Below are positions 15,517 to 25,351 of a stretch of 34,059 nucleotides of DNA, in pieces. Source of the DNA: Roseovarius sp. TE539. Its GTDB lineage: Bacteria > Pseudomonadota > Alphaproteobacteria > Rhodobacterales > Rhodobacteraceae. The position numbers and the translations under genes are program-made. How positions within the stretch are numbered: the first letter of the stretch is position 1; each line of letters opens with the position of its first letter. Below the pieces are notes generated by a model. That model made no database searches, was not told the DNA's origin, and was given only the letters and a program-made list of their open reading frames with translations. The stretch covers positions 1 through 34,059 of the forward strand of contig NZ_QNGB01000034.1 in NCBI RefSeq assembly GCF_003298505.1, in the 5' to 3' direction.

Positions 15517-16749
15517 TCACGTATCCTCAGGCGGTGCGCCGCCGGTGAAGGCATTGCCATGGGTGTAATCGCAGGGTGCCTCCTGCATTTCGAGGTGCAG
15601 CCCGGTACCCGTGTAGGGGTTCGCCCGCGCCAGCGCCTCGTCCACTTCGATGCCCAACCCCGGTGCCTCGGGCGCGTCGATGAAGCCGTCCTTCACCCGG
15701 ATTGTCCCCTTGATAAGCTGATCGTGGAACGGTGTTTCGATGCTTTCACACATCAGGAGGTTGGGGATCGACGCCGCGAGGTGGATATTGGCGGCCCATT
15801 CCACCGGCCCGGCATAAAGATGCGGGGCCATCTGCGCGTTATAGACCTCGGCCATGGCGGCGACCTTCTTCATCTCCCAGATTCCGCCGGCCCGGCCAAG
15901 CGCGGGTTGCAGGATGGACGCCGCGCCGCCACGCAGTACCGGCGCGAATTCCGCCTTTGTGGTCAGGCGCTCACCGGTGGCGACCGGAATTCCCACGGCC
16001 GCGGCGACCCTGGCCATTTCAGCCGGGTTGTCGGGTGGAACCGGCTCCTCGAACCAGAGCGGATCATGAGGCGCGATGGCCCGGCCAAGGCGGATGGCCC
16101 CGGCGGTGGTGAACTGCCCGTGGGTGCCGAACAGCAGGTCGGCGCGATTGCCCACCGCGTCCCGGATCGCCGCGCAGAACCTTGCCGAAAGGTCGATATC
16201 GGTCATCGCCGGCATGTGACCGCCGCGCATCGTGTAGGGGCCGGCCGGGTCGAATTTCACTGCCGTGTAGCCCCGTTCCACGCAGTCGGCGGCGCTCTCG
16301 GCCGCCATCTCGGGCGAGATCCAGAAGGCCCTCGGATCATGCGAGGGCAGGGGATAGAGATACGTGTAGGCGCGGATGCGCGCGTTCATGCACCCGCCCA
16401 GAAGCGCCCATACAGGCCGGCCGCGTGCCTTTCCAAGAATGTCCCAGCAGGCGATTTCCAGCCCTGAAAAGGCGCCCATCACGGTCAGGTCGGGGCGCTG
16501 CGTGAATCCCGACGAATAGGCGCGGCGGAACATGAGCTCGATATTCTCGGGGTTTTCACCGTCCATATGACGGGCGAACACGTCTTCGATGACCGCGCGC
16601 ATCGCCTCGGGTCCGACCGTGGCCGCGTAGCACTCCCCCCAGCCGGTGAGGCCGTCATCGGTGGTCAGTTTCACTAGTATCCAGTAACGCCCGCCCCAGC
16701 CCGGGGCGGGTGGCGCGGTGACGATGATGTCGAGGTCTTTGAGCTTCAA
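15517..16749 (-). CDS. Mandelate racemase/muconate lactonizing enzyme family protein (enolase superfamily)
   Basis: Enolase-superfamily enzymes abstract a proton next to a carboxylate, commonly to dehydrate sugar acids. The 410-residue protein shows the N-terminal capping domain, then TAVKFDPAG with the KxD-type base strand, the ligand strands WFEEPVPP and TGERLTTKAEF, and APHLYAGP with the general acid/base histidine. The strand that normally supplies the first metal-binding Asp reads LLFGTHGQ, so that ligand may be missing or replaced. The start is TTG at 16749, preceded by GGGAGG at the right distance. It is 79 bp downstream of the alcohol dehydrogenase gene on the same strand, and the two may form a small sugar-acid pathway. 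The closest named function is a galactonate- or gluconate-type dehydratase, not provable from sequence alone. Confidence 0.85.
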   Translation of the reverse strand: MKLKDLDIIVTAPPAPGWGGRYWILVKLTTDDGLTGWGECYAATVGPEAMRAVIEDVFARHMDGENPENIELMFRRAYSSGFTQRPDLTVMGAFSGLEIACWDILGKARGRPVWALLGGCMNARIRAYTYLYPLPSHDPRAFWISPEMAAESAADCVERGYTAVKFDPAGPYTMRGGHMPAMTDIDLSARFCAAIRDAVGNRADLLFGTHGQFTTAGAIRLGRAIAPHDPLWFEEPVPPDNPAEMARVAAAVGIPVATGERLTTKAEFAPVLRGGAASILQPALGRAGGIWEMKKVAAMAEVYNAQMAPHLYAGPVEWAANIHLAASIPNLLMCESIETPFHDQLIKGTIRVKDGFIDAPEAPGLGIEVDEALARANPYTGTGLHLEMQEAPCDYTHGNAFTGGAPPEDT

Positions 16750-16828
16750 GGATGCCTCCCGGGTTGTGCCGGCCTTGCCCCGGGGGGCTGCCGGCGAGGC
16801 CGCCCGCCAGGGCGGATGAGCGTCTGTC

Positions 16829-17911
16829 TCAGAAAATGATCACGTTGCGCCGCGCGCCGCCAGCCTTGGTGTCCGCGATGGCGTCGTTGATCTGTTCGAG
16901 GTTCCAGCGGTTCGAGATCAGTTCATCCAGTTGCAACCGCCCCTGCCGGTAGAGGTCGATCATCCAGGGAATATCGCGGCGGATCACCACGTCCCCCATC
17001 TTGGACCCGACCATGGATTGCCCCGTCGCGGCGAAATTGGCCGCCTCGTATCCGGAGACCGCGCCGGTGGCGGGCATGCCCACCATGATCACCCGGCCGC
17101 CGCCGGCAAGATAGCGCGGCGCGGTGTCATAGGCCCCGGCCGCGCCGACGGTGACCAGCACCGCGTCCGCGCCGCGCCCCATTGCCACCTTGGCCGCGCG
17201 CCACGGTTTCTCATCCGTCGCCAGCACACCGTCCGTGGCACCGAAGCGACGCGCGTCGGACAGTTTTTCTTCTGTCATGTCCACCGCCACGATGCGGCGC
17301 GCCCCGGCGATACGGGCGCCTTGAATGGCATTCAGCCCCACGCCCCCCGCACCGATGACGACGACATCCTGCCCCGCGCGCAGCCCGGCGGCGTTGACGA
17401 CCGCGCCGACGCCGGTGATCACTCCGCAGGCCAGAAGACTTGCCGCGTCCATTGCCATGTCGTTCGGGATCTGCACGATCTGGCTCTGATCCACGACCAC
17501 GCGCTCGGCGAAGGCGCCGCAGGCCATCGCCTGATGCAGCATGCCACCGTCGGGCAGGGAAAGCGGACCGGCGTCACCGTCGTAAGGCGTCTCGCAACCG
17601 GTGGGGCGGCCTCCGCCACAGCTCGGGCAGTTGCCGCAGGCCCGGATCAGGGTAACGACGACTGAGTCGCCCGGTGAGAATCCCTCGACACCCGGTCCGG
17701 TGGCCGCGATACGCCCGGCCGCTTCGTGGCCATAGACCGCGGGAAGTGAGCCACCCCACGCCCCCTCGGCAAAGGAGATGTCCGAATGGCAGATCGCCAC
17801 CGCGTCCAGCGCGACCTCGACCTCCCCCAGTTCCGGCGCGCGCAGCGCGACGTCTTCGATCGCAAGCGGTGCGCCGAACTGATGGCAGACCGCAGCCCTG
17901 ATTTTCCGCAT
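16829..17911 (-). CDS. Zinc-dependent alcohol dehydrogenase (MDR superfamily)
   Basis: This 360-residue medium-chain dehydrogenase probably oxidises an alcohol or sugar-alcohol with NAD(P). Catalytic zinc ligands are Cys41-His42, His62-Glu63 and Cys162. A structural zinc loop holds Cys92, Cys95, Cys98 and Cys106. The Rossmann motif is GAGGVG (187-192), and IVAVDM ends with Asp at the usual NAD-selecting position. The frame is open to 18079, but ATG 17911 has GAGAGGG just upstream and begins the family N-terminus. The downstream partner is the enolase-superfamily gene. It resembles the class containing glutathione-dependent formaldehyde dehydrogenase-like enzymes, but the exact substrate is unknown. 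Confidence 0.9.
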   Translation of the reverse strand: MRKIRAAVCHQFGAPLAIEDVALRAPELGEVEVALDAVAICHSDISFAEGAWGGSLPAVYGHEAAGRIAATGPGVEGFSPGDSVVVTLIRACGNCPSCGGGRPTGCETPYDGDAGPLSLPDGGMLHQAMACGAFAERVVVDQSQIVQIPNDMAMDAASLLACGVITGVGAVVNAAGLRAGQDVVVIGAGGVGLNAIQGARIAGARRIVAVDMTEEKLSDARRFGATDGVLATDEKPWRAAKVAMGRGADAVLVTVGAAGAYDTAPRYLAGGGRVIMVGMPATGAVSGYEAANFAATGQSMVGSKMGDVVIRRDIPWMIDLYRQGRLQLDELISNRWNLEQINDAIADTKAGGARRNVIIF

Positions 17912-18094
17912 TGTCCCTCTCCGCCGGTTCGCTGGCCCCGAGGCCAAGCCTGACCCGGATTCGCGCGCGGGTTCAAGTGCGAATGGCCGGAACGCGCCCT
18001 GCGCGGCAACGGGTCGGCACCGCATCGATGGCCCCGCCGTGCCAGCACCGATCCGGATCGGAACGGAAGGCGGTTGCAAACGGGACGCGCCGGG

Positions 18095-19018
18095 TCAGAA
18101 GGGCGTCTGAATGCCGCGTTTTCGCCGGCGGTGATTGCGCGCCAGCTCGATCATGGCGCGGATCGCGACCGAGAGTATCACGACAGTGCCGCCCGCGATG
18201 GTTGCGGCTGTCGGCGTTTCGGCGACAAACAGCCACACCCAGACCGGTCCCAGGGCGAACTCGAGCAGCATGAAAAGGGTCAGTTCGGCCGCCGCGAGGT
18301 GCTTGGACGCGGCTATGAAAAGCGCGTTGGCCAAGCCCGAAAGCACGCCTCCCAGGAGAAGGCAAAGCGCGATCTCACGCAGTGGAATGGCCAGATCTCC
18401 CCATCGCAGCAGCACGGAAATGCAGACGATGAGCCCACCCGAGACGATCAGCGCGGGCAGCATTTCGATTTCGCGGTGCCGGCGCACGATTATCGCGTAG
18501 CCCGAGAAACACAGTGCTGTCACCAGGCCCATCACGTTTCCGTAAAGCGACCCCGCGCCGATTCCGCCCGCGACCATCACGCCCACACCGCAGGCGGCGG
18601 CGATCATCGTCAGGATCGTGGAGCGGTGCAGACCCTCCTTCAGGAAGATCCAGGCCAATGCGGCGGTGAAAAAAGGGATGGCGCTGAGCATGAAAAGGGT
18701 GTTGGCGACAGTGGTGCTGGTGATCGACTGCAGGAAGGATATGCCCGCCGCCGCCAGCATGATCCCTGCCAGCAGCCCAGGACGCCCGATGCCGCGGACA
18801 CGTGCCGGGGCGGCGCGTCCGTGACGCAGGCCCATGATCAGCGTTACCGTCACGATCAGCGCCAGGGACCTGTAGAAATTGATTTGCCAGACATCCGCCG
18901 TCTCGATGCTGCGTATGACCAGCCCGCCAAAGCTGATCCCGACGGAACTGACGATCATCAGCCCCATCGCGTGGGCACGCCGCACGGGCGGGTCGAACGG
19001 TTGCAACTGCAGGCTCAA
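18095..19018 (-). CDS. DMT family transporter (two EamA domains)
   Basis: This roughly 300-residue inner-membrane exporter has ten predicted helices in two EamA repeats, about residues 18-150 and 160-295. The second repeat ends with LLEFALGPVWVWLFVAETPT, the usual motif, followed by a basic cytoplasmic tail. The substrate is unknown; drug/metabolite transporters export amino acids, sugars or nucleosides. The open frame begins at TTG 19018 without a good ribosome binding site. ATG 18967 just before the first helix is a plausible alternative. The gene is separated from the dehydrogenase by 183 bp, so cotranscription is uncertain. Confidence 0.88.
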   Translation of the reverse strand: MSLQLQPFDPPVRRAHAMGLMIVSSVGISFGGLVIRSIETADVWQINFYRSLALIVTVTLIMGLRHGRAAPARVRGIGRPGLLAGIMLAAAGISFLQSITSTTVANTLFMLSAIPFFTAALAWIFLKEGLHRSTILTMIAAACGVGVMVAGGIGAGSLYGNVMGLVTALCFSGYAIIVRRHREIEMLPALIVSGGLIVCISVLLRWGDLAIPLREIALCLLLGGVLSGLANALFIAASKHLAAAELTLFMLLEFALGPVWVWLFVAETPTAATIAGGTVVILSVAIRAMIELARNHRRRKRGIQTPF

Positions 19019-19154
19019 GACAGCCCGTCAGGGAGTTGCGCGAGGAAATGACTCATTATGCCGGGCCACCTTTCGGCCCCGCACTAACACGCATTCCTGA
19101 CCGGATGTTCAAATTTTGCGACACAACCTATCGCGATCGCGCCGGCCGCCGCGG

Positions 19155-19948
19155 TCATGGTCCGGTCAGGGCCTGCCGGGACAGGAATTCATTGAGCAGT
19201 GCAGCAAAGGCGTCGGGGCGCTCGACGCAGGGCAGATGCCCGGTGCGGCGGATAAGTTCGAACCTTGCGCCGGGTATCAGGCCAACGGTTTCTCGAACCA
19301 GATCCGGCGGAGTGGCGCGGTCCTCGGTGCCCGCGATGCCCATGACCGGCAGCCGCAGTCCGCTGGTGGGTGTATAGAAATCCGTACCCGCGATGGCCGC
19401 GCAGCACCCGGCATAACCCGCTGGCGGCTGTCGCAGCAGCATGTTGTGCCAGATGCGGACCCCGGCGCCATCGCGAAATGCCCGAGTGAACCACCGTTCC
19501 AGAACCGCGTCGGCCAATGCCGCCATGCCGCAGGTCTCCACCGTGGAGATCCGTTCTTGCCACATCTCCGGTGTTCCGATCTTTGCGGCAGTGTCGGACA
19601 GGACAAGGGCGCGCACGAGGTCGGGGCGTTTGACGGCCAGTCCCTGGCCGATCATGCCGCCAATCGAGAGCCCGACGAAAACGCAGCCCGTCACGTCAAG
19701 GTGATCCAGGATCCGTTCCGCGTCCCGTACCAGGGTGCCCATGGAATACGGCGGCGCGGGACAGTCCGACAGGCCATGACCGCGCTTGTCGTAGCGGATG
19801 ATGCGCAAGCCTTCCGGCAGGTGTGACAGCAGCGGCTCCCAGAGCCGCAGATCCGTGCCCAGGGAATTGGCGAAAACCACCGGCAGGCCGTCGCGGGGGC
19901 CTTCGTCACGGTAGTGCAGGCCGATCCCGTCCGAGAAGCCGACCCACA

Positions 19949-19949
<1 letters not shown>
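19155..19949 (-). CDS. pcaD: 3-oxoadipate enol-lactonase
   Basis: PcaD hydrolyses beta-ketoadipate enol-lactone to beta-ketoadipate in the protocatechuate pathway. The 264-residue alpha/beta hydrolase has the oxyanion-hole region VVFANSLGTDLRLWEPL, RYDKRGHGLS and the nucleophile elbow GLSIGG with the catalytic serine. GTEDRATPP supplies an aspartate and GHLPCVERP the histidine. The open frame runs to 20090, but ATG 19949 overlaps the pobA stop as ATGA, which decides the start. No decarboxylase (pcaC) is fused or adjacent. The pobA neighbour supports the assignment over other alpha/beta hydrolases. Confidence 0.9.
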
Positions 19950-21214
<1,265 letters not shown>

Positions 21215-21334
21215 TCAACCCTGCCGGGCGGTTGTCACGGGCATGAGAGCAGGATCCCTGCCGCCCGTGCCAGGCTCCGCCCGATGCCCCCGGATGGTGC
21301 ATTCGGACGCGCCGAACCGTGCTTCGGGCTGCCC

Positions 21335-21571
21335 TCAGCCACGGCCCAGCCGGGCCGCGCGTCCGCCACGCCGCTTGCGCAGCAGGTCCGACCGGTCGGG
21401 CAGGGCGGCCATTATCTCGCGCCGTTCCTGCGGTGTCATCTTCGTCCACCGCGCGATTTCGTCCGTGGTGCGGTAACAGCCGGTACAGATCCGCGCTTCG
21501 GGATGGACGACGCATATACGCACGCAGGGGCTTTCGATCTCGTTGCGTTTCCAGAGTTTTTCGTCACTCAA
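21335..21571 (-). CDS. DUF1289 domain protein
   Basis: This 78-residue cytoplasmic protein has the DUF1289 cysteine pattern: SPCVRIC (Cys16, Cys20) and ICTGCYRT (Cys29, Cys32), followed by IARWTKMTPQERREIM. The four cysteines probably bind a metal ion. The C-terminus is very basic. The start ATG overlaps the ruvX stop as ATGA, so it is translated with ruvX. The family has no firmly known function. Confidence 0.9.
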   Translation of the reverse strand: MSDEKLWKRNEIESPCVRICVVHPEARICTGCYRTTDEIARWTKMTPQERREIMAALPDRSDLLRKRRGGRAARLGRG

Positions 21572-22044
21572 CCTGTCACTCCCATATGCCCCAGCCGGTC
21601 CAGAACTCCCTGAAGGATATACGAGGCGGCGATGCTGTCGATAACCTCCGCGCGACGTCTGCGTGTCGCATCCGCTTCAAGAAGCGCCCGTTCGGCGGCC
21701 ACGGTCGAGAGCCGTTCGTCCCAGAAAGTGATCGGCAGTTCGGTGCGGTGGCCAAGGTTGCGGGCGAAGGCGCGGCTGGATTGGCATCGCGGTCCCTCGC
21801 TTCCGTCCATGTTGCGCGGCAATCCCAGAACGAACCCTCCCGCCTCGCGGTCGCTGCAGATCTCCAGCAACCGATCCGCGTCAAGGCTGAACTTGCGCCT
21901 CCGAATCGTCTCCAGCGGGCTTGCCACCGAAAGTGTGCGGTCCGAAACGGCCACACCAATGGTGCGGGTACCCGGGTCCAGCCCCAGAATCGGGCGCAGG
22001 CGCGGCAGGGCGGCGGCGAATTCGGCGATGTCCTCGAAAATCAT
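21568..22044 (-). CDS. ruvX: Holliday junction resolvase-like RuvX (YqgF)
   Basis: RuvX is an RNase H-fold nuclease, reported as a Holliday junction resolvase and also implicated in 16S rRNA 5' maturation. The 158-residue protein shows GLDPGTRTIGVAVSD with the first catalytic Asp, VLGLPRNMDGSEG, FWDERLSTVAAE and a C-terminal Asp in EVIDSIAASYILQ. These are the family's catalytic acidic residues. It overlaps both neighbours by 4 nt (ccmI before, DUF1289 after), giving a coupled three-gene operon. Confidence 0.95.
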   Translation of the reverse strand: MIFEDIAEFAAALPRLRPILGLDPGTRTIGVAVSDRTLSVASPLETIRRRKFSLDADRLLEICSDREAGGFVLGLPRNMDGSEGPRCQSSRAFARNLGHRTELPITFWDERLSTVAAERALLEADATRRRRAEVIDSIAASYILQGVLDRLGHMGVTG

Positions 22045-23267
22045 TCCGCCACGCCCGCGCGCCTTGCGGCGGCGCGGATCAGCTCCAGATCCTGCGCGCG
22101 GTCCGCGAAGACCTGCTGCGCCTCTGTCCAGGTGGCGCGGGCGCTGTCGGTTTCACCCAGAACCCCGTAGGCACCGATCAGCCGGGCCCATTCCGCGGCA
22201 CTTCCGCCTTCGCGGGCCAGCCGGTCCGACAGGCGTGACACCATGCCGGTGATCATCTCGCGCCGTTCCGCCGCTGTCATTTGCCCGGCGGCCTCAAGAT
22301 CGGCGGCATCGGGGCCCCGAGGCGCGCTTTCACGTTCCGGCAGGTCGTAGGTCACCCCGGCGCGCCGGGCCACGGCCCCGATCTGCGCACGGATCGGCTC
22401 GACCCAGGGGGCGTCGGGACCACTTTCCTCCAGCAGCCGCCGCCAGATCCGGAACGCGGCATCGGGGCGGTCCACCTGCATCAGGTAAAGACCCAGGTAA
22501 TAGCGCGCCGAGCCCTGCGAGGGTTGCCGTTCCAGCGCATCGCGCAGCGCGGACTCCGCGTCGCTTGACACATAGCCGCCCGCGGCCCCGATCATCAACT
22601 CCGCGAGAAATGCATGGTCGCGTGCCGTGGCCGCCGGTCCCTTCACCGCGACGACCCTTTCCTGCGCCTTGCGTGCGGCCACGAGGTTCCCGAGGGCCGC
22701 TTCGTTGCGCGCCAGAAGGTTCAGCCCGCGCAGATCCTCGGGGTTGTCGCTCACCGTTTCGCGCAGCCTGTCCATCAGCTTCAGGAAGTCCTCGGACGCG
22801 TCGGGCGGTGGCGCCGCGGGCATGCGCGCCTCGGCCCGCTGCTGATCCAGGCGGTTGGCCCGGGCCTCGTCCGAGGCCGCGATCCGCGCCTCCACCGGAA
22901 GGTCGCGATAGCCGGGCGCACCGATCCGGGAATAAAGCGCCAGCGATCCGCCGATCAGCAACAGCGCGGCAAGGCCCGAAAGGATGGTGCCCGGCAGCCT
23001 TGGCTGCCCGCCACTCTCGCCGCTCTTGTCTAGCTGGGCGTCGGCCGCGAGGATGCGCCGCGATACTTCGGTGCGGATGCGTTCGGCCTCGGCCTCCCCG
23101 ATGACGCCGCGGGTCAGATCCCGGTCCACTTCGCGCAACTGGTCGCGATAGACCCTCAGGTCGTACGCGGCCGGCGGCTCGGCCCCTGCATGTCCGCGCA
23201 TCAGACTGAGGACGATGAGCCCGCAGACGGCTGTCGCAAGCGTGGCGGCGATGATCCAGAAAAGCAT
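22041..23267 (-). CDS. ccmI: Cytochrome c biogenesis protein CcmI
   Basis: CcmI delivers apocytochrome c to the heme ligation complex at the inner membrane. The 408-residue protein matches the two-part family layout. One membrane helix lies at about 1-22, a cytoplasmic leucine-zipper-like loop at about 35-80 (YRDQLREVDRD, GEAEAERIRTEVSRRIL), a second helix at 93-113, and a large periplasmic TPR domain follows. TPR-like helices are seen around AARNEAALGNLVAARKA and ARYYLGLYLMQ. It is divergent from soxB with 214 bp between the starts. Other ccm genes are not in the window. Confidence 0.93.
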   Translation of the reverse strand: MLFWIIAATLATAVCGLIVLSLMRGHAGAEPPAAYDLRVYRDQLREVDRDLTRGVIGEAEAERIRTEVSRRILAADAQLDKSGESGGQPRLPGTILSGLAALLLIGGSLALYSRIGAPGYRDLPVEARIAASDEARANRLDQQRAEARMPAAPPPDASEDFLKLMDRLRETVSDNPEDLRGLNLLARNEAALGNLVAARKAQERVVAVKGPAATARDHAFLAELMIGAAGGYVSSDAESALRDALERQPSQGSARYYLGLYLMQVDRPDAAFRIWRRLLEESGPDAPWVEPIRAQIGAVARRAGVTYDLPERESAPRGPDAADLEAAGQMTAAERREMITGMVSRLSDRLAREGGSAAEWARLIGAYGVLGETDSARATWTEAQQVFADRAQDLELIRAAARRAGVAE

Positions 23268-23360
23268 TGTCTCTCCAAAACCTGTGGCTTCATTTAACCG
23301 CCCCGGACAGCCGTTGAAAGAGGCACGCGATCACTTGTTCGCAGCCGGGGGTCGGCATTA

Positions 23361-23458
23361 TGTCGCAATGTCGCGAATGAGGCCCGTTTTGCCGCGCCGG
23401 GTATCCTTTGATTCACCGGACTGTCGCATTACCCTCACAACGCGAAACATTCGCGAAT
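23361..23458. promoter_or_regulatory. Candidate operator region upstream of soxB
   Basis: The divergent ccmI-soxB spacer holds TGTCGCA (23361-23367), TGTCGCGAATG (23369-23379), TGTCGCA (23422-23428) and the 10-bp palindrome ATTCGCGAAT (23449-23458). TCGCGAATG (23371-23379) recurs inverted as CATTCGCGA (23448-23456). Repeated elements in a divergent promoter suggest a regulator site, for example for a sarcosine/glycine-betaine responsive activator. The regulator's identity is speculation. Confidence 0.35.
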
Positions 23459-23481
23459 CCAACCAGCCCCCGAGAGCGCGC

Positions 23482-24726
23482 ATGAAACGTTATTCCGCCT
23501 TTGCCATCGCCCGCGAAGCCTTCCGTTACCACATGGGATGGGAACGCGCATGGGCCTCGCCGGAGCCGAAGAAGAAATACGATGCGGTGATCATCGGCGC
23601 CGGCGGGCACGGGCTGGCCACGGCCTATTACCTCGGCAAGAACTTCGGCATCACCAACGTGGCGATCCTCGAGAAGGGATGGCTGGGCGGCGGCAATACA
23701 GGGCGCAATACCACGATCATCCGGTCGAACTACCTGCAGGACCCGTCGGCGGCGATCTACGAGAAATCGCGCAGCCTTTACGAAACGCTGAGCCAGGACC
23801 TGAACTACAACGTGATGTATTCGCCGCGCGGCGTGATGATGCTGGCCCAGACCCAGCACGAGATACGCGGCTACGAGCGCACGGCGCACGCGAACGCCCT
23901 GCAGGGGGTCGATACCCAGTTCATCAGCCCCGAGCGTGTCAAGGAACTGGTGCCGATCATCAACATCGAGGGGCCGCGCTATCCGGTCCTCGGCGCGCTG
24001 TGGCAGCCGCGGGCGGGCACGGCGCGCCACGATGCCGTGGCCTGGGGCTATGCGCGGGCCTGCTCGGCCATGGGCATGGACGTGATCCAGAAATGCGAGG
24101 TCACCGGCATCCGCAGCGAGGGCGGCAAGGTCAGGGGTGTGACCACCAACCGCGGCGAGATTGACTGCGACAGGCTGGGCATCGTCGTGGCGGGCCATTC
24201 CGGGCAGCTGGCCGACATGGCCGGTTTCCGCCTTCCGATCGAGAGCGTCGCGTTGCAGGCGCTCGTGTCGGAGCCGATCAAGCCCTGCATGGACGTGGTG
24301 GTGATGGCCAATACCGTGCACGGATACATGAGCCAGTCCGACAAGGGCGAAATGGTCATCGGCGGCGGCGCCGACGGCTACAACAACTACACGCAGCGCG
24401 GCAGCTTCCACCATGCCGAGGAAACCGTGCGCGCGCTGTGCGAGACCTTCCCGATCATCAATCGCCTCAAGATGCTGCGCCAGTGGGGCGGGATCGTGGA
24501 CATGACCGGCGACCGCTCTCCGATCCTCAGCAAGACGCCGCTGGAGGGATGCTTCATCAACTGCGGCTGGGGCACCGGCGGGTTCAAGGCGATCCCCGGC
24601 TCGGGCTGGGGCTTTGCCGAGCTGATGGCCAAGGGCACGTCGCCGCTCTGCGACGCGTTCACGCTGGACCGTTTCAGGGAAGGCCGCTTCATCGACGAAA
24701 GCGTGGCTGCGGGGGTGGCGCACTGA
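23482..24726 (+). CDS. soxB: Sarcosine oxidase subunit beta
   Basis: SoxB is the catalytic flavin subunit of heterotetrameric sarcosine oxidase, which oxidatively demethylates sarcosine to glycine. The 414-residue protein has an FAD-binding motif GAGGHG (39-44) and LEKGWLGGGNTGRNTT, typical of the family. ARHDAVAWGY contains His183, in the place expected for the histidine carrying covalent FMN. ATG 23482 begins the conserved N-terminus (KRYSAFAIAREAF); the frame is open further upstream but that part is non-homologous. The C-terminus appears complete. The stop overlaps the start of an extra small gene instead of leading directly to soxD. Confidence 0.95.
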   Translation: MKRYSAFAIAREAFRYHMGWERAWASPEPKKKYDAVIIGAGGHGLATAYYLGKNFGITNVAILEKGWLGGGNTGRNTTIIRSNYLQDPSAAIYEKSRSLYETLSQDLNYNVMYSPRGVMMLAQTQHEIRGYERTAHANALQGVDTQFISPERVKELVPIINIEGPRYPVLGALWQPRAGTARHDAVAWGYARACSAMGMDVIQKCEVTGIRSEGGKVRGVTTNRGEIDCDRLGIVVAGHSGQLADMAGFRLPIESVALQALVSEPIKPCMDVVVMANTVHGYMSQSDKGEMVIGGGADGYNNYTQRGSFHHAEETVRALCETFPIINRLKMLRQWGGIVDMTGDRSPILSKTPLEGCFINCGWGTGGFKAIPGSGWGFAELMAKGTSPLCDAFTLDRFREGRFIDESVAAGVAH

Positions 24727-25022
24727 TGCAAGCAAAATGGTTCAGTTTATTCACAATTGCATTTTTGCTTTTCGGAATAGGGGCTTCTGCATCAGGTTTT
24801 GCCGAGGTCGTCGAGCGAATTGGGGCCGCAATGGTTGCTGTGGCAGCAATGCTCGTGTTCTTTGCAACTAAACCGAGTAGTTCCGTTTTCCTCGAGGGTA
24901 AGCCGGCAGTGAAGTTCGAGATTTCCCCAGAGAAGCTCACATTTGTTGCAGCTTTAACTGTTTCAGGGACTGTTCTCTGGGGCTTTTCTGCGGACATTCC
25001 AAAACTTCAGGAGGTTATCTAA
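24726..25022 (+). CDS. Small membrane protein inserted between soxB and soxD
   Basis: This 98-residue protein is not a known sarcosine oxidase subunit and I do not recognise its family. Three hydrophobic segments are visible: about 6-22, 33-47 and 71-88. The loop between the second and third (SSSVFLEGKPAVKFEISPEK) is hydrophilic. The first segment could be an uncleaved signal anchor. Its start overlaps the soxB stop (TGATG at 24724-24728), and its stop overlaps the soxD start (TAATG at 25020-25024), so translation is coupled on both sides. The soxD ribosome binding site AGGAGG (25009-25014) lies in its last codons. By my count the gene is 140 G+C of 297 bases (47%), against clearly higher GC in soxB, soxD and soxA, with A/T-ending codons. 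This points to acquisition from a different source. Confidence 0.8.
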   Translation: MQAKWFSLFTIAFLLFGIGASASGFAEVVERIGAAMVAVAAMLVFFATKPSSSVFLEGKPAVKFEISPEKLTFVAALTVSGTVLWGFSADIPKLQEVI

Positions 25023-25351
25023 TGCTGATACTCACCTGCCCCTGCTGCGGTGTTACCGGCGAGGAAACCGAGTTCGCCCCCGGCGGCGAGGCGCATCTCA
25101 AGCGTTTCGGTCCGGGCTCCACCGATGACGAGTTCCACGGCTACCTCTTCGAGAAGGTGAACCCCCGCGGCGTCCATTTCGAGCGCTGGCGCCACGCCAA
25201 TGGCTGCGGCAAGTGGTTCCACGCCGCGCGCTGCACCGTCACCCTGGAGGTGTTCGGCACCTATTCCGCGCAGACAACCGAACCGCCGCAGGACATCAAG
25301 GACAGGATCTCGGCCAAGCGGCCGGGCTGGAGCTGGAGAGAGTTCGCATGA
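25022..25351 (+). CDS. soxD: Sarcosine oxidase subunit delta
   Basis: SoxD is the small zinc-binding subunit of heterotetrameric sarcosine oxidase and helps hold the complex together. The 109-residue protein begins LILTCPCCG and continues HANGCGKWFH. Cys6, Cys9, His58 and Cys62 correspond to the known zinc ligands. FAPGGEAHLKRFGP and GVHFERWRH are typical family segments. AGGAGG lies 7 nt before the start, in the end of the upstream small gene, and the stop overlaps soxA as ATGA. Confidence 0.96.
   Translation: MLILTCPCCGVTGEETEFAPGGEAHLKRFGPGSTDDEFHGYLFEKVNPRGVHFERWRHANGCGKWFHAARCTVTLEVFGTYSAQTTEPPQDIKDRISAKRPGWSWREFA

Noticed and set aside
23413..24735. 440-codon minus-strand frame opposite soxB
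   Set aside because: Shadow frame, histidine/alanine/arginine-rich as expected from antisense of high-GC coding sequence.
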